64,000 bases of DNA from positions 1-64,000 of the forward strand of contig MNCI01003374.1 of the NCBI GenBank assembly GCA_015680685.1, in the 5' to 3' direction. Source of the DNA: Gnetum montanum (lineage: Eukaryota; Streptophyta; Gnetopsida; Gnetales; Gnetaceae). Below the pieces are notes generated by a model. It saw only the letters and a program-made list of their open reading frames with translations. It was not told where the DNA came from and did no database searches. Shown piece after piece: positions 11,230 through 23,661 of this stretch (the first letter of the stretch is position 1; every line of letters begins with the position of its first letter). A program made the position numbers and the translations under genes.

Positions 11230-12110
11230 TATGCATCCACTACATTTATAGAACCATTTAATTCATAGCATAATAAAAATTTGTTAGTTTGTTCCTGTGA
11301 AACTTATTATTAGTCATCGAGTATCCAAAACATGAATCAAGTGGATTGTATGAAATTTTATTCGAGTGATTATCAACTTGAACATATTTTTATAGCAAAC
11401 AATAAAATTGAGATCCATTTCCTTCACTGCAACACTTAGATTAGCTTTATGATTTCATTAGTTGCAATTTACTTTAGTTATTCTTTTCATTGCAAGTACT
11501 TAGTTTACTATTTTACTCTCACTACACTTAATTAAATCACAATTACAACAAAATTTAAGCATAAAAATGTTAATGTTTGATAATCTTAGTAGTGTGCCAC
11601 TTGGTACACCCAACAATAAACACTTAGTAACCCAACAATGTTGATGCATGTTCAGGATGTATATGAAAAGTTGGAAATAGATGCTTCATGCCTAGGTTAG
11701 AGTAGATTTATTTTTCTACATTTAGATTAAATAGTTTAGAATATTGGGATGCTAGCCTAGTGCTAAGGATCTTAGCTTAGTAACCCCAAGTCATAGGTTC
11801 AATTCTAGTAGGTAGCATTAAATGATAGATTAATAAAAATTTTATAAAAGAAATTCTTATACTAGTCTCATAAATCCAATGGGGCTTACTGAATGTAAAT
11901 TAAAAATTCTAGTTTTAGTTTTTAAATATTAAAATTTAATATTTTAATCATTTTCCTCAATCACACTTAACTATATAAATTAATCCCATACAAGTTTGAT
12001 TGGAAAGATAGTGACCAGTAATCTAATGTTTGGCTATCTAAATAACAAACCTAGTCCTAGTGTTGTAGTCACAATCCTTGTGATCTAAGATTTAGTACAA
12101 TCCTACAAAA
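11230..12110 (+). repeat. Degenerate LTR related to A/F/H, split by a SINE
   Basis: The order of blocks matches R/U5 of the other LTRs. It has TTTATTCGAGTGATTATC (11361-11378), AACAATAAAATTGAGATC, then TTAGTAACCCAACAATG and TTCAGGATGTATATG (11625-11665), then AATCACACTTAACTATA (about 11958-11974). A SINE interrupts it at 11738-11935. No clear termini or target duplication are visible, so it may be an old solo LTR. Confidence 0.5.
11738..11935 (+). mobile_element. tRNA-derived SINE copy 1
   Basis: The box A-like GCTAGCCTAGTGCTAAGG (11750-11767) is followed about 35 bp later by the box B-like GGTTCAATTCTAG (11797-11809), giving the internal RNA polymerase III promoter layout of a tRNA-derived SINE. 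The same head occurs at 22430-22570 and twice at 61860-62190, reversed. It sits inside a degenerate LTR. Confidence 0.6.
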
Positions 12111-12454
12111 AAATGAGCTAAGCATTCCATTGTAACCAAATAGTCAAAAGAAAGAAATTCTCTAAATTAAAAGGGAACTTGTAGATTGTTAAAAAATTAA
12201 ATAATTTGAGGCAACATTGCTTACCAAACATGAGCAAATAAGTAAGCAAGAAAAAAAAAGATGCGTATAATAGCCAATAAACGTAATGCACATGTGAAAA
12301 AAATGCATGTGTGATGCAATGTGGAAGAAAGAAAAACGTTTCGTAGAATTAGATTTATGAAAAGTAGAGTGTATGTAGTTAAAAAAAAAGATCTATGGAA
12401 CATAACAAAAGAGACCCGATAAATGAAGAAAACTACATCCTTAAATTAGGAGGA
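12111..12454. other. AT-rich spacer, no gene seen
   Basis: A short stretch between the degenerate LTR and element C. No motif recognised. Confidence 0.5.
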
Positions 12455-12459
12455 CAATT

Positions 12460-13331
12460 GATGAGTGACGAGGTACCCTTATGCTCAACCATACAAATAC
12501 AAGTGTGTACATGCGATTTGGTCGAACTCCATGGACAGACTAGTTGTGGCACCTAGATAGTTATACGTTGATCGCAATTCGCTATCTTCCCACCTTGACT
12601 AGTATTTGCTTTGTCACGTATGGTTTAGTCCAGAGCAAGGTTTATAATGTGGTTTCTACTACTATGCTACTCCTAAGGATGATAAGAAATAACTTAATTA
12701 AGCTAATGGATAATAGAAAAAGAGATCTAAGCTACCCTAAGTGTGATGAGCATCTATCCTTAATCATCCATACACATCTTGGACTTCATGTACTACTTCT
12801 AGGATTACCAAGTGCACATTACTCGAAGCACTACTCAATACTCTACTGGGTTATCATATAGTTACGCTTAAATGTTCATGATTAAAGCATACTCATTCCA
12901 CATTAACAACAAGAGTAGTAGATGACAATAAAAGAAATATTAACTAAGAAAACAACAATAAATAATTAATAATTAAAATGAATTAAAAGCTAAATGAATG
13001 TTGTAATGATAGAGTAATCTCGATCTTTATTGCTAATCATGTGTGTGTCCAACTACGTCACACTCGAACAAAGGTTTCGTACAATTACAAGCATCACACT
13101 ACGAGCATGCACTTGGAAAGAACTAAAAACTAAAAACTAACTAAATACCGACTCCAAAATTGACAAAAGACTTGACCCTGAAAAGACTTGTTCACTATGC
13201 ACCTGAATATTGTATTTATAGGCTAACATAGGAATCACGATATCATGTATATGATATCATATCTAGGCTGTGGTATCATGTACCTGATATCATGTACTTG
13301 ATATCAGGGCCTGGCAAACCGCAACTCATCA
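12460..13331 (-). repeat. 3' LTR of element C (left, 872 bp)
   Basis: It runs from TGATGAGTGACGAGG to CTCATCA. The TATA box on the minus strand is at 13213-13220. U3 (13228-13315) is a run of ATGATATCATGTA-like palindromic words. The right LTR agrees closely by eye along its full length. Confidence 0.9.
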
Positions 13332-13344
13332 TACCCCCACGACT
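13332..13344 (-). other. Polypurine tract of element C
   Basis: Plus-strand TACCCCCACGACT, i.e. AGTCGTGGGGGTA on the element's strand, next to the 3' LTR. Confidence 0.8.
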
Positions 13345-13563
13345 AAATAAAAACTCATCCTTAGGTCAAACAAAATGAGGAACAAGTTTAATTGATTACA
13401 AATAGTGGATAGGTAAGGGATTATTTAATGACATGGACTATTTCATGCTACAGTGTGGGATTAGACAAAAGAAAATCTAGACATCAACACAAAATACAAA
13501 ATTTTGCGGAATTCATGTAGTTCGTGGTGGTGGTGGTTCCTCCATGGGCTTATTTCCTTTATC

Positions 13564-16235
13564 CTATGCTCCAGGCTTCTGAAATGGATACTTTTGAAGG
13601 AGCACTTGAATTTTTTCTTTCTCTATCCAAGAATCATGTGTCGTCCATGTTGATGTTCCAATGTTTGATGGAGTCTGCATTTTCCATGGGCACAACAGTT
13701 GCGGAACATCTACTTGGCTCTGACATACCATGCTGCAAATAGCCATCTTTCCTCCTCATAAGCTCTAGCTTTGTCTCTGAATTCCTAATAATCCATAAGC
13801 TATTGAGCCAATTCTGCTACTACTTCCTTTTGGCCTTAGTAGCTAGCCTTTACCACCTCTAGTTCAGAGTTTGCTACCTCTAGTATTTGTAATGTCTTCT
13901 TGCATTCCACAAACTTTGTCACATATTTAGCATAGGTGCAGCTACCTACTTCTCTAGCTCAGTTCTCAGGTGCCCTACTGTTAACATGGCCAAGTTAGCA
14001 TACTACAGATTTTTCAACTCCATGTATTCTATGAGATCTTGGATCTACATGTCCCAACTTTTCAATTTTGCTTGGTGGATGAAGGCATAAGTGTCCAATA
14101 TGGCTCACCAATCAATGTGTTGAGCACTGAAAGAATTAATGTGGTCCTTAGCCATACAGATCTCTTTTTCGATGATTCCTTTATACATCCCCACTTAATC
14201 ATGGAAGTGTTCCTGCCATTGAGAGGGTTTTGTTTTCTCTAGCTAAGCGACTTATATCCTAGTTGACTCTTATTAGTTGTTCTTATATTTGTTGAAAACT
14301 TTCTTCAAGAACATTCTTCTGTTTTTCAGCTGTCGTTAACCAAAGATTTTCAGCAGCAAGGAGTTTATTCTCTTCTTGTAAAGCATTGAGAGCTTTAGTA
14401 TGTGCATATGTCTATGCTTGTGCTTTTGAAGCATCCCAATCAACCTTGTTTTTTTTCATTGCCACCCTTTTATTCTCCACTAACAATTTATTTAACTACT
14501 CTATCCTAAATGATTCTAACTAATCAGCTGAAACAAGTTGGGATGGATCCCACTGCTTAGCTTATAGGACAACAAACTTTTCTTGGAGTCTCCACAACTC
14601 GTGTTCTACGTGTTCAACCCTAACCTCAGCCATGATCAACTTTCCTTTAGTAGAAATGAGGTCTGATTATGCCACTGTGACATCTTGGGGGATGTCAAAC
14701 AAGGATGTCATTACTTGTCCTATTTGTAGTAAGTGATATAAAGCATCCTCATGTTTCGTAGGAGTCATTGAGGTATTGGCCAGAACTTTAGCATCATGTG
14801 CTCCTATGAAATCTACCAGTGGCACAACAAGGACATTAAAAAATTCTTTGATGTGGTCTAGGACCACCTCTATTGCTCCAATTGCATCCTACTATTTCAT
14901 GACCACCATTGTGGCACCTTCACCACTTTTTAATTATACTTGTAATGATGCAACATTTCTAGAGATTGGTTGTGACCAATGTGATTCCACTTATCTTATT
15001 TGAATTAAGGCCTCGTCCCTTGCAAGATCAATTGATATGGTGGGCTATACAACATCATCGATCACCTTGAAGAGATTTTCCTCATCCCTACTTCCCCAAC
15101 TGACCATCTTTGTGATGGCCCTGAGATGGCTCATCAATGGTCGATAATCTTGCAATGATAGTGGTGGTTACTAGTCCTGTTGGCCTGTGGGCTGCATCTT
15201 AGGCCTTGCTTCTTGTTGTTGGTTGAGCCTTGTGTTTGGAAGTTGGCTAGGCCCTACTATTTGAGGTGCAATGGGCCCAACCGTCTATTTTTGTTCAAGC
15301 TCCAACATCTCACAAACATCTTTTCTCGGTGTTGTTAGCTTAAGTAATTTAGCATATGAAGCCTTTTGAGCTTTTCTGAGGACATCATTAGTGTACCCAA
15401 GAATTCTAGCACACTGGCACATCTTGTTGATTAGACACGGAAAGGGAAGTGCAAACTTTCTTGTCTTCCATTCTTTGAATCACCTTAATATTGCTATTAA
15501 ATACAAATAGGGAAAATTGGCATCAATCTTGCCTATTAAAATTGCACTTCCTCTAGCCGCATAGGTAGAAATTCTATTTAACCCCTTCGTTGAAAAAATA
15601 TGATAGGTGCCAATTTTAAAGTAAATTCTCTCTTTAAGGGTTAACTCTCCATATGTCTTGTCTTCTTTGTCGTATGCCCTTTTTAACCACACCTTTCTTG
15701 CATCTGCATCGAACCAAGTGGACAAATGAGCAACCTTAGGCCTTGTATTTTGAAGATTTAGAACTTCCGCAATGGCCTTTTTGAAGAAATCAACCAAAAT
15801 TCCACCAATATCGATGGTGGTGCCTTCTTCTTTATTGTGCCAAAATTGATAGGTTTCACCCAAATACCATTCTCCACTCTCTAAGAGGATAGGCCATAGT
15901 GAAGATCCCTTGAGTAAATCCTTGACTAGTTCAAGGGAGGATTTGGTAAAAGACCCAAAATTAATTTCCACAATCACGATAGAGGATGTGGACATTTCCC
16001 GAATGGATTGAACACATTCTAGGGACAACGTGAGATGTTGTCTTTATTCTGGTGCCCTAACCTCTCCACCTTCTACTTGGCAAAATTGTGCAATAACAAG
16101 AGTTTCTTGATGGATGTTAAATGATTATGCCTCCTATTTTGCATGTTCCACATGAGGGCCTTGGCCTCTACATCTTCTCAAGCGTTTGATTGCACCTTGA
16201 GAAGGTCCTCCCTGATGTCCTTGTTTAGGGGCCAT
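13564..16235 (-). pseudogene. Element C ORF2: novel pol-replacing ORF with coiled coil
   Basis: The function is unknown. The ATG at 16233-16235 is followed by a glutamine/lysine/arginine-rich N-terminus, aligned with ORF2 of D (38715). The longest intact piece (15480-16028) has WYLGETYQFWHNKEEG, then VDFFKKAIAEVLNLQ and ERIYFKIGTYHIF. This order resembles the plant transposon-protein domain (Pfam Transposase_32 type), but the match is weak. A second piece (14667-14867) in the same frame has SMTPTKHEDAL and matches D at 57480-57520. Further on, the sequence is rich in glutamate, lysine and leucine, like the D coiled coil, and ends near CPW..PTPSNIGT (13650-13680). The total of about 890 codons equals the length in D. 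A frameshift lies between 14667 and 13746. Confidence 0.6.
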
Positions 16236-17739
16236 TTGTAATCACATAAAGATCTATTATTAGTAAGGTTATTTAAAGAAATTCAATTATCTCATTCGTT
16301 ACTCATTGCCTTTAATAAATGTCTAATTTTTTGCTTAGTGTGATTTCAAAGTTAGAAATTTTTTAAGAAACTTCCCTCAAAAAAGTTTTAATGCCGAGCC
16401 TGATTTGCTTAGGTGACTTCTTTAATTGTTTAATGATTTAGGTAAATGAAGAAAATTAATTTGGCATGAGTTTTTAATATTTCCTAATAGTACTTGCCCC
16501 TCTAATATCCTTCAGGTGATAGCAGATTTCAAAAAAGTTATGTGCAACTTCTACCATACCCCTCCCCCACGACTTAGTTAAACACTCCAAGTTTAATTAA
16601 GTTTGATCAAAAAAGAGATTAGAGCATTAAAGAGTAAAATATTGATGGTTGGATTTTAGACACTCAAATCACTAAAAATCATGGAAGAAAATTTGAACAA
16701 CTACTCCCCCGCCCCCCCCCCCCCCCCCCCCCACCATGTCAACTATTGCAATAAAACACACACATGTTAAATACCATTGTTGTGAGGTACGAATTCTATG
16801 CCACACAAGACACAATTTAGAAGTACTTGGATGGTGAAATGAGATGAATTATAGAAAGGATTACAAAGATTAGGACGTGAGGTAACTTACCATGGGCACA
16901 ATGAATCCTAAGTGTTGTGTGTGTTTAAAGTACCATTAGCCTTTCACTCCAAGATCAAAACTAAGTCCATACCTCTGATCAATGACATTGCATTATTTCA
17001 TCCCAATGATAGACAACCATAAGAGCATCATGACAGTAAGGTGTATGATCACTTAGTGTTTTGCGCAAGGGAGGAGTGATTTAGATTTGTCTGCAGCATG
17101 TTTTTCATGGGCTTTTCTTTTCTATTTCATTTCTTACTTTTCTTTTCCTTTTCTAGCCGCTTTTTGCACTTTGTCTTTTCCAAAGGTGATCTAGAGAAGC
17201 CACCAAAATTTAGGCATGGGTGCATGTCTTTCCAGTGGGACCCTCCAAAATAACATCAAGTTTCTTTATTTAGTGCCTTTATTACAACTCTTACTCCCAT
17301 TTTTTGTTAGATTTACAAATATCTTAGTACAACCAAGTTTCATGATAGCACATATAAGTTTCCTTAATGTCACACCCTTGCTATTCCCTCTTAGTCCATC
17401 ACTCTTTGTTTTGGACATAATGGGTACAAAGTTACTTTAAGTTTTGATGATAACAAGAATATCATCATGCCCAGAGTAGAACCTCTTATTAATAGAATGG
17501 GTGGGTGGATGTTGTGGGCTCATTGTCCAAATAATTAGTCACTTATGACTTGATAACATAGAACAACACCTCAACTACCCAGTTACATGAGTATTTTATT
17601 CACAGCTGAGATTACCCACAAAATATAAAACTACAAATTGAAAAACGAGAAATTAGAAAACAAAAATTGAAAAATAAAAAACAAAAAACAAAAAATTCTA
17701 AAACTAAAGAAAAGGAAAAACATTTACTAATTATGCTAA
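16236..17739 (-). other. Element C region between gag and ORF2
   Basis: Noncoding. Parts match D 36850-38650: the block around 17505-17590 matches D 37000-37090, and GTCGTGGGGGAG at 16560-16580 (reversed) matches D at 38495-38506. The U3-like promoter module of D (38230-38325) is absent here. The A-rich run 17630-17710 corresponds to the T-rich stretch of D after gag. Confidence 0.6.
16709..16733. repeat. Poly-C tract
   Basis: More than 20 C in near-continuous run in the C intergenic region between gag and ORF2. It could be real or a base-calling problem. D has no such tract at the corresponding place. Confidence 0.85.
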
Positions 17740-19840
17740 TTAGAATGGGGGGTATCCCCTATGACTAAATCTTTGATCATGGTAAGAATTAATAAATATA
17801 AAGTTTGGATTCATGCATGTTGGAAATATTGGGGTCCAATCATATCCAAACCACTGGGTGCCTTTTGGTGTGGTGGCAAGAATGTAGCCAAATTGGGGAT
17901 CACAAACTTGGTTAAAGTAGGCATAGTGGGGCAGGTTATAAGATGTGGTCATGTGATAAGAAGCTAACCCACTATGGCACCCATGACCATAAGATGGTAT
18001 GCAAGGATCAATATGTCTTCTCATATTATTATATTCATTTGGCCACAGTTGTTGGAGTGTTAATTGGTAGCCTAGATAAGGTAACAAGAGATGCTAAGTT
18101 TGAAGAGGAAGGTGCATCATAGTGTTGGGCTTGTGCTGAGTTGGAGGATGTAGTGGTTTCAAAACCATGTTGTCTCTTTCTAAAGCCATGCCTAAAGAAA
18201 GGACACTTCCAACGTTGTAGAGGACTCCCACTACTATTGATAGTAGTAGTGTAAGTAATGTTTGTTGGTTGGTGTTGTGGTGCAAAACCTTCTGATACAA
18301 CTAGTGGTGATGTAGAAGGAAGTGAAGGATGAGAATATTAAGAGTAAGGAGGAGTGTAAGGAATATGAGGNNNNNNNNNNNNNNNNNNNNNNNNNNNNNN
18401 NNNNNNNNNNNNNNNNNNNNNNNNNNNNNNNNNNNNNNNNNNNNNNNNNNNNNNNNNNNNNNNNNNNNNNNNNNNNNNNNNNNNNNNNNNNNNNNNNNNN
18501 NNNNNNNNNNNNNNNNNNNNNNNNNNNNNNNNNNNNNNNNNNNNNNNNNNNNNNNNNNNNNNNNNNNNNNNNNNNNNNNNNNNNNNNNNNNNNNNNNNNN
18601 NNNNNNNNNNNNNNNNNNNNNNNNNNNNNNNNNNNNNNNNNNNNNNNNNNNNNNNNNNNNNNNNNNNNNNNNNNNNNNNNNNNNNNNNNNNNNNNNNNNN
18701 NNNNNNNNNNNNNNNNNNNNNNNNNNNNNNNNNNNNNNNNNNNNNNNNNNNNNNNNNNNNNNNNNNNNNNNATTTCTCCTTCTTCTTTTGCTACTTGCTT
18801 AATAAGCTCTTGGAATTGGTAGGTTCATAGTTCATGTAGTTTACCTGGGGCATACATCCCTAGGGTCTCCTTTGTTTTCTTATGGAGCCCATTCATGATG
18901 TGACATATTAGCCTTTCCTTGGAGAACCCATGGCTTGGGAATTTGTTTAACAACAAGTAATATCTTTCTAAGGCCATGTCCAAGGGTTCATGTTACCCTT
19001 GTTTCCACTCTTGGATTTGTCTCCTCAAGGGTAACACTCTTGCATAGGTTTGATATCCTTCATTGAAGAGTTTCACCATTGTAGGCCAATGGTGAAATGA
19101 ATTTGGTTTTAAAGATCTATACCATACTTTTGCTTGGCCAAAAAGTGTCATAGGGAAGAGCCTAAGCCTTTGCCAAAAATTCTCAATGTTTTTCCATGCA
19201 CAAGCATCATGAAAGGCTTGTAAATGATGTTGTGGATCTAAATCATAGCCCCCTAAGAACTTAGAAAAGTTGTTTAAATCAAGCCTGGGTATATGTCTTT
19301 CCTTGCAATGCCTGTAGGATATTTGAATGACCTCTATTATATACATTGGACTCTTAGTGGCTCACAGGGGTTCATCATCACCAAATAGGTTGTGAGTTCA
19401 TGAGTTAGGATGATGTTGTCTATGTTCATGTTAGTATTCCTATTTTTTCCTGTGGGTTTGATTTTTATTTCTACACCAACCCCTTAGGGAATAGTCATTC
19501 ATGTCACAAATCAACATTGAAAGAGTAGAGGAAGAGAGGGAAGGGAAGACTCGTCATGACTTTTGTAAGTCTTCCAATCATCCCCTGATGTACTCTTGTT
19601 ATCCATTGAGAAGGTCCTAAGCCTTATAGGCCTCCTTGTTCTATGGGATGTCCCATCTTCACAAGAGGTGTTTGAGTTGAATGACAAGAGTCCTTAAGTA
19701 TCGTTGGGGTGTCTATGAACATATGAAACTCCTGCATAAGATTAAGTACTCCAAACTTCTTCTTTGTCATAAATTTCATTGGTTCTCTAATGAATTGCCT
19801 TGCTAGTTGTTGTGTTATCGCTATCTTGTGAAAGAAACAT
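17740..19840 (-). pseudogene. Element C gag, decayed and interrupted by a sequence gap
   Basis: Encodes a capsid-type structural protein. The probable ATG is at 19838-19840 (ACAATG context matches D gag). The gag core is intact at 18993-19346. It has RLDLNNFSKFLGGYDLDP, then QAKVWYRSLKPNS and FNEGYQTYAR, the usual retrotransposon-gag signature. After the N gap the C-terminus (17740-18087) has NEYNNMRRHIDPCIPSYG and ends YPPF, matching the D gag end. No zinc knuckle and no protease follow. The N-terminal stretch is longer than in D, suggesting an insertion or decay before 19346. Confidence 0.75.
18371..18771. other. Assembly gap of 401 N in C gag
   Basis: Undetermined bases. Flanking sequence on both sides aligns with the D gag C-terminal half, so the gap covers gag sequence. 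Confidence 0.95.
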
Positions 19841-19956
19841 TGTCGTGAATTGTGTGTGACTTAATTGAATTTAATTTCTTTGTCTAAAAAATATATCATT
19901 AATACCCTGTTACAATGATCTTGTATGATATAACTAATCTAGATAACTAGCATCAT

Positions 19957-19974
19957 CCCTGGCAATGACACCAA
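19957..19974 (-). other. Primer binding site of element C
   Basis: TTGGTGTCATTGCCAGGG on the minus strand directly abuts the LTR. It is a mutated form of the tRNA-Asp complement seen intact in D. Confidence 0.75.
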
Positions 19975-20834
19975 TGATGAGTGATGAGGTACCCCTACGC
20001 TCAACCATATGAATATGAGTGTGTACGCACGATTAGGTCGAACTCCGTAGATAGACTAGTTGTGGCACCTAGATAGTTATATGTTGATCGTAGTTCGCTA
20101 TCTTCCCACCTGGACTAGTATTTTCTTTGTCACATATGGTTTAGTCTAGAGTGAGGTGTATGATGTGGTTTCTACTACTATGCTACTCCTAAGGACAATA
20201 ATAAATAACTTAATTAAGCTAATGGGTAATAAAAAATGAGATCTTAGCTAGCCTAAGTGTGATGAGCATCCGTCCTTAATCATCCATACACATCTTGGAC
20301 TTCATGTACTACTTCTAGGATTACCAAGCACACATTACTCGAAGCACTACTCAATACACTACTGGGTTACCACGTAGTTACACGTAAATGTTCATGATTA
20401 AAGCGTACTCATTCTACATTAACAACAAGAGTAGTAGATGACAATAAAAGAAATATTAACTAAGAAAATAACAATAAATAATTAATAATTAAAGCAAAGT
20501 AAAAGCTAAGTGAATGCTGCAATGAGAGTAATCTTGATCTTTATTACCAATCATGTGCATGTTCAAGTACATCACACTCGAACAAAGGTTCCATACAATT
20601 ACAAGCATCACATTGTGGCCATGTACTTGGAAAGAACTAAAAACTAAAAATTGACTAAATACTGACTCCAAAACTAACAAAAGACTCAACCCCTAGAAGA
20701 CTCATTCACTGTGTACTTGAATAGGCTAACACAAGAAACACAATATCGTGTATACGATAACATATCCAGGCTACAATCTCATATACTTGATATTGTGTAC
20801 TTGATATTAGGGCTTGGCAAACTGTGACTCATCA
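19975..20834 (-). repeat. 5' LTR of element C (right, 860 bp)
   Basis: It runs from TGATGAGTGATGAGG to ACTCATCA and is followed by the ACAAT duplication. The U3 end (20740-20815) carries degenerate ATATCGTGTATACGATA-type palindromes. Confidence 0.9.
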
Positions 20835-20839
20835 ACAAT

Positions 20840-21759
20840 GAAGCAGGTCTACTATAATGATAAGTGCAGATTGAAGAAAGAAAGACTAAAATATAAGAAA
20901 AAAGAAAGAAAGTCCATGAAAAGAACTTAGTAGAATGCAATGATAAATTCAATGAAATGGAACTAGGAATGACTAATGAAGAGCTATGTCACTATGCTCT
21001 CTCTCTCATGCATGTGCCTAATTGTAGATTTGACAAAAGTATTGCAAATTAAGAGCTAATAAAAAGTAATGAAAAGGAAAAAGAATAAGATTTGTGTGTT
21101 GATAACAATTTTAGGGGTTCTTTGCATGTCAAGAGTATAATACTAAGGACATGAAAATGTATCAAGAGGTAGTAAATAAAAGAAAAAAGGGCTGCAATGA
21201 ATTGACAATCATAGAGTCTTCCAATTAATGCTAGAAAGTGATTGTCATGTAAAGAAGCTATTTTGGAAAGTTCTTCAAAATGCCAAAATGTTCTAAGTGT
21301 CAAAGAAAAATGCTAACTAACTCCTTTCCATTTAGGATTATCCTCCTATTTATAGATCATAAATGCCTCGTAGACTATGAAGAAATAATGCATTGGGGCC
21401 CACATAGGAGAAATGATGTTTGTTGATGAAATAGATGTAAAAATTATAACTAGTGTAAAAGTAAATTTGAACATCAAAAGTAAGATTCAAACTAGACATT
21501 AAAGAGCAAAATGATGTTACAAATGAAGACCAAAAACTACATTACCGATGATGCAAAACATCACATCTAGACTTGCTAAAGATGGCTTTACCTAGAAAAA
21601 CCATAAGATGTACATAAAACTCTAACTTATACAAAAAATGCCAAAGAGGGTACAACACTAAATGCTAGTGATCCTTATAGTTAGGCATAGGGTCTACTCT
21701 ATGGCTCATTAGCTATCAATAATTTTGTTCTTAATAATTTGAGAAATAATAGGAAGATT
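20840..21759. other. AT-rich spacer, no gene seen
   Basis: Between element C and the RTE-type LINE. The last part may contain decayed 5' LINE sequence, but no motif is readable before about 21760. Confidence 0.5.
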
Positions 21760-22740
21760 TTCTAATTCAATCCCTTGGTGTACACTACTTGCAAATGATA
21801 TTGTATCTATGAATATAGTTCAAGAAAATATTGCTTCTAAAATGAAAAAGTGGATACTTGCTTTAGAATCAAAAGGCTTAAAAATGAACAAAAGTATGAC
21901 ATAATATATAAATTGCCAATTTAATGAAATGAAGCTTTATTGCATTCAAAGACCCATAGGATTCATTAAACAAATATTACATTTTTATGCAAAATAAAGA
22001 TAGATTTTACAAATTTTTTAAGTAGTAATTAGAGCATAAAAATAAGAGCATAAATAGTGGCAAAATAAAAGTGATAATTCAAGATCAAAAAGTCCCTCAC
22101 TATAAAAAGTTTCACTATCTATGATCAATGCTCCAATCATATGGTAAAATCGATAAAGATATAAGAAATAGAATTGAGGTAGGATGGTAAAAATGAAGAC
22201 AAATTATTGATGTTCTATATGATAAAAGAATACTAATAAAACTAATGCAGAAATTTTATAGGACAATAATCAGTCCTACTATCTAATATGGTGTTGAATA
22301 TTGGACATTACAAAAGAGGCATGAACAACAAATTGGTGTAGCAAAACTACAAATGCTTATATGAATGTTAAATGTTTCTAGAAGAGATAAACTACATAAT
22401 ATAGACATTAGAGAAATACTTGATGTAGCTTGTATTCTTGATGAACTATATTAATATATTTCAATTAGAACTTTATAGTTTAACATTATCCACCGAAATT
22501 GAACGCATGTCTTGAGCTTTCAAATTATGAGTCTTTACCACTAGGCTAACATCTCATTGTTTAAATAAGCTATAAGAATAATAGCTTAGATGGTTTGGAC
22601 ATGTGCAAAGAAGATTAGAGAGTGAGCCTACAAAAAAATATTATTATATCACTGTTCTAAGAAAGCCACCAAAAGAAAGACCAAAAAAGGTTTTTTTAAA
22701 AACAACTAAAGATGATTTTAAGAAACTACAAGTACATAAA
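21760..22740 (+). pseudogene. RTE-clade LINE, 3' half of reverse transcriptase (left part)
   Basis: A non-LTR retrotransposon RT in broken frames. IPWCTLLANDIVS (21775-21815) stands for the PWCMLFADDIVL core, with one catalytic aspartate changed to asparagine. ALESKGLKMNKS follows at 21860. KFYRTIISPTI and YGVEYWTLQKRHEQQIGVAK lie at 22250-22345, and LRWFGHVQRR at 22585-22615. These are the typical order of plant RTE-type LINE ends. A SINE sits inside at 22430-22570. Element F cuts it at 22740, and the missing C-terminus continues at 59720. Remnants of the 5' region were not identified. Confidence 0.75.
22430..22570 (-). mobile_element. SINE copy 2, inserted in the LINE
   Basis: On the minus strand it reads GATGTTAGCCTAGTGG, then AAGACTCATAATTTGAAAG and CGTTCAATTTCGGTGG, the same head as the other copies. 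It then has TATAAAGTTCTAATTG in its body. It interrupts LINE coding sequence between ILDVA and the FGHVQRR segment. Confidence 0.6.
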
Positions 22741-23601
22741 TGATGAGTCATGCCAATATTGAAGCTGTGATGTTCAATACTCAATATCAGACCCCAAGCT
22801 GCAATGTCGAATATTTGATATTGTGGGACATTTGTGGGCCTATAAATATAGCACTTGGGCACATGGTTTCGATATAGTTTTTATCATAGCATATCAAAGC
22901 TCTTGTAGTTTGTTTTCTCTAGAGTTTGAATATTTTCCAAAGTGCCTGTAGCAAAAGTCATTGAGTGTACGGATCTTTATTCGAGCACTGTTGTACCTGA
23001 GCATAATAGTATGTGCAGAAATAAAGACGAGCTTTCTGATCAAACCTTGTAGCACCTTAGCTAGCTTAAATCTTTTATTTATGCATTTAATGTTTTATGC
23101 AATTTCCTTTAATGCTTCTAGGTAATTAAACCAAAGTAAGCTAATTAGATTCAATAGCAGCCAATTAATTAAGTACATAATTTCAACCACTTTGAGTATG
23201 TGTATGACTCTTGGTAACCCAGCAATGCTTAATGTTTAGTAACCCAGTAGCATTATACATGTTTAGGATGTGCATAAAAAGTGGGATTGGATACTTATGT
23301 TAGGATAGTTAGTTATTAATTAGTAATTACATTAAGTTAAATTAGTTATAAATTATGTTTCAACCTATTCTTAATCACAGACAAATAAAATATAAAATAG
23401 TAAAAATCATGTGCCTCAATTATACTTAACCATACAATTAAGATCTACAAGTATAGTTGAGAAAATAATGATTGTCATGATTAGATTTCACATCCTGGAA
23501 TTAGTGTACTTAAGAACTTAAGGTTTGTGGAATTTGATTGGATCACATGTGAATACTTGTGATTCATATGATTGAGTGTAGGGGTACCTCATCGATTATC
23601 A
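22741..23601 (+). repeat. 5' LTR of element F (861 bp)
   Basis: It starts TGATGAGTCATG and ends GATTATCA. The TATA box TATAAATA is at 22841-22848. U3 has ATATTTGATATTGTGG-like words instead of the CG-rich palindromes of B and D. It aligns along its whole length with the split 3' LTR, with many substitutions by eye, so F is older than D and E. Confidence 0.9.
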
Positions 23602-23620
23602 TTGTCATCGTTGTTGGGGA
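23602..23620 (+). other. Primer binding site of element F
   Basis: TTGTCATCGTTGTTGGGGA follows the 5' LTR. It is a diverged tRNA-Asp complement (expected TTGGCGCCGTTGCCGGGGA). Confidence 0.7.
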
Positions 23621-23661
23621 CCTTTTAGTTGTTACATGCACTATCTAGGATTTAGTGAAAA

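Larger units (their letters stand above)
12460..20834 (-). mobile_element. Element C: full-length non-autonomous LTR retrotransposon (gag + ORF2)
   Basis: Perfect target duplications ACAAT flank it at 12455-12459 and 20835-20839. Two similar LTRs, a tRNA-Asp-type primer site beside the right LTR and a polypurine tract beside the left one give a minus orientation. The interior holds gag (17740-19840) and ORF2 (13564-16235). No protease, RT, RNase H or integrase signature appears. Its partner of the same type is element D. Mobilisation by pol of an F-like element is inferred from shared LTR ends, primer site and polypurine tract. Confidence 0.9.

Noticed and set aside
11750-11810. Possible tRNA gene
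   Set aside because: Box A and box B are present, but the sequence does not fold into an acceptor stem by eye, and related heads recur several times. It is a SINE head.
12544-12861. 105-codon plus ORF inside the C left LTR
   Set aside because: It is wholly within an LTR and not maintained in the right LTR. Chance ORF.
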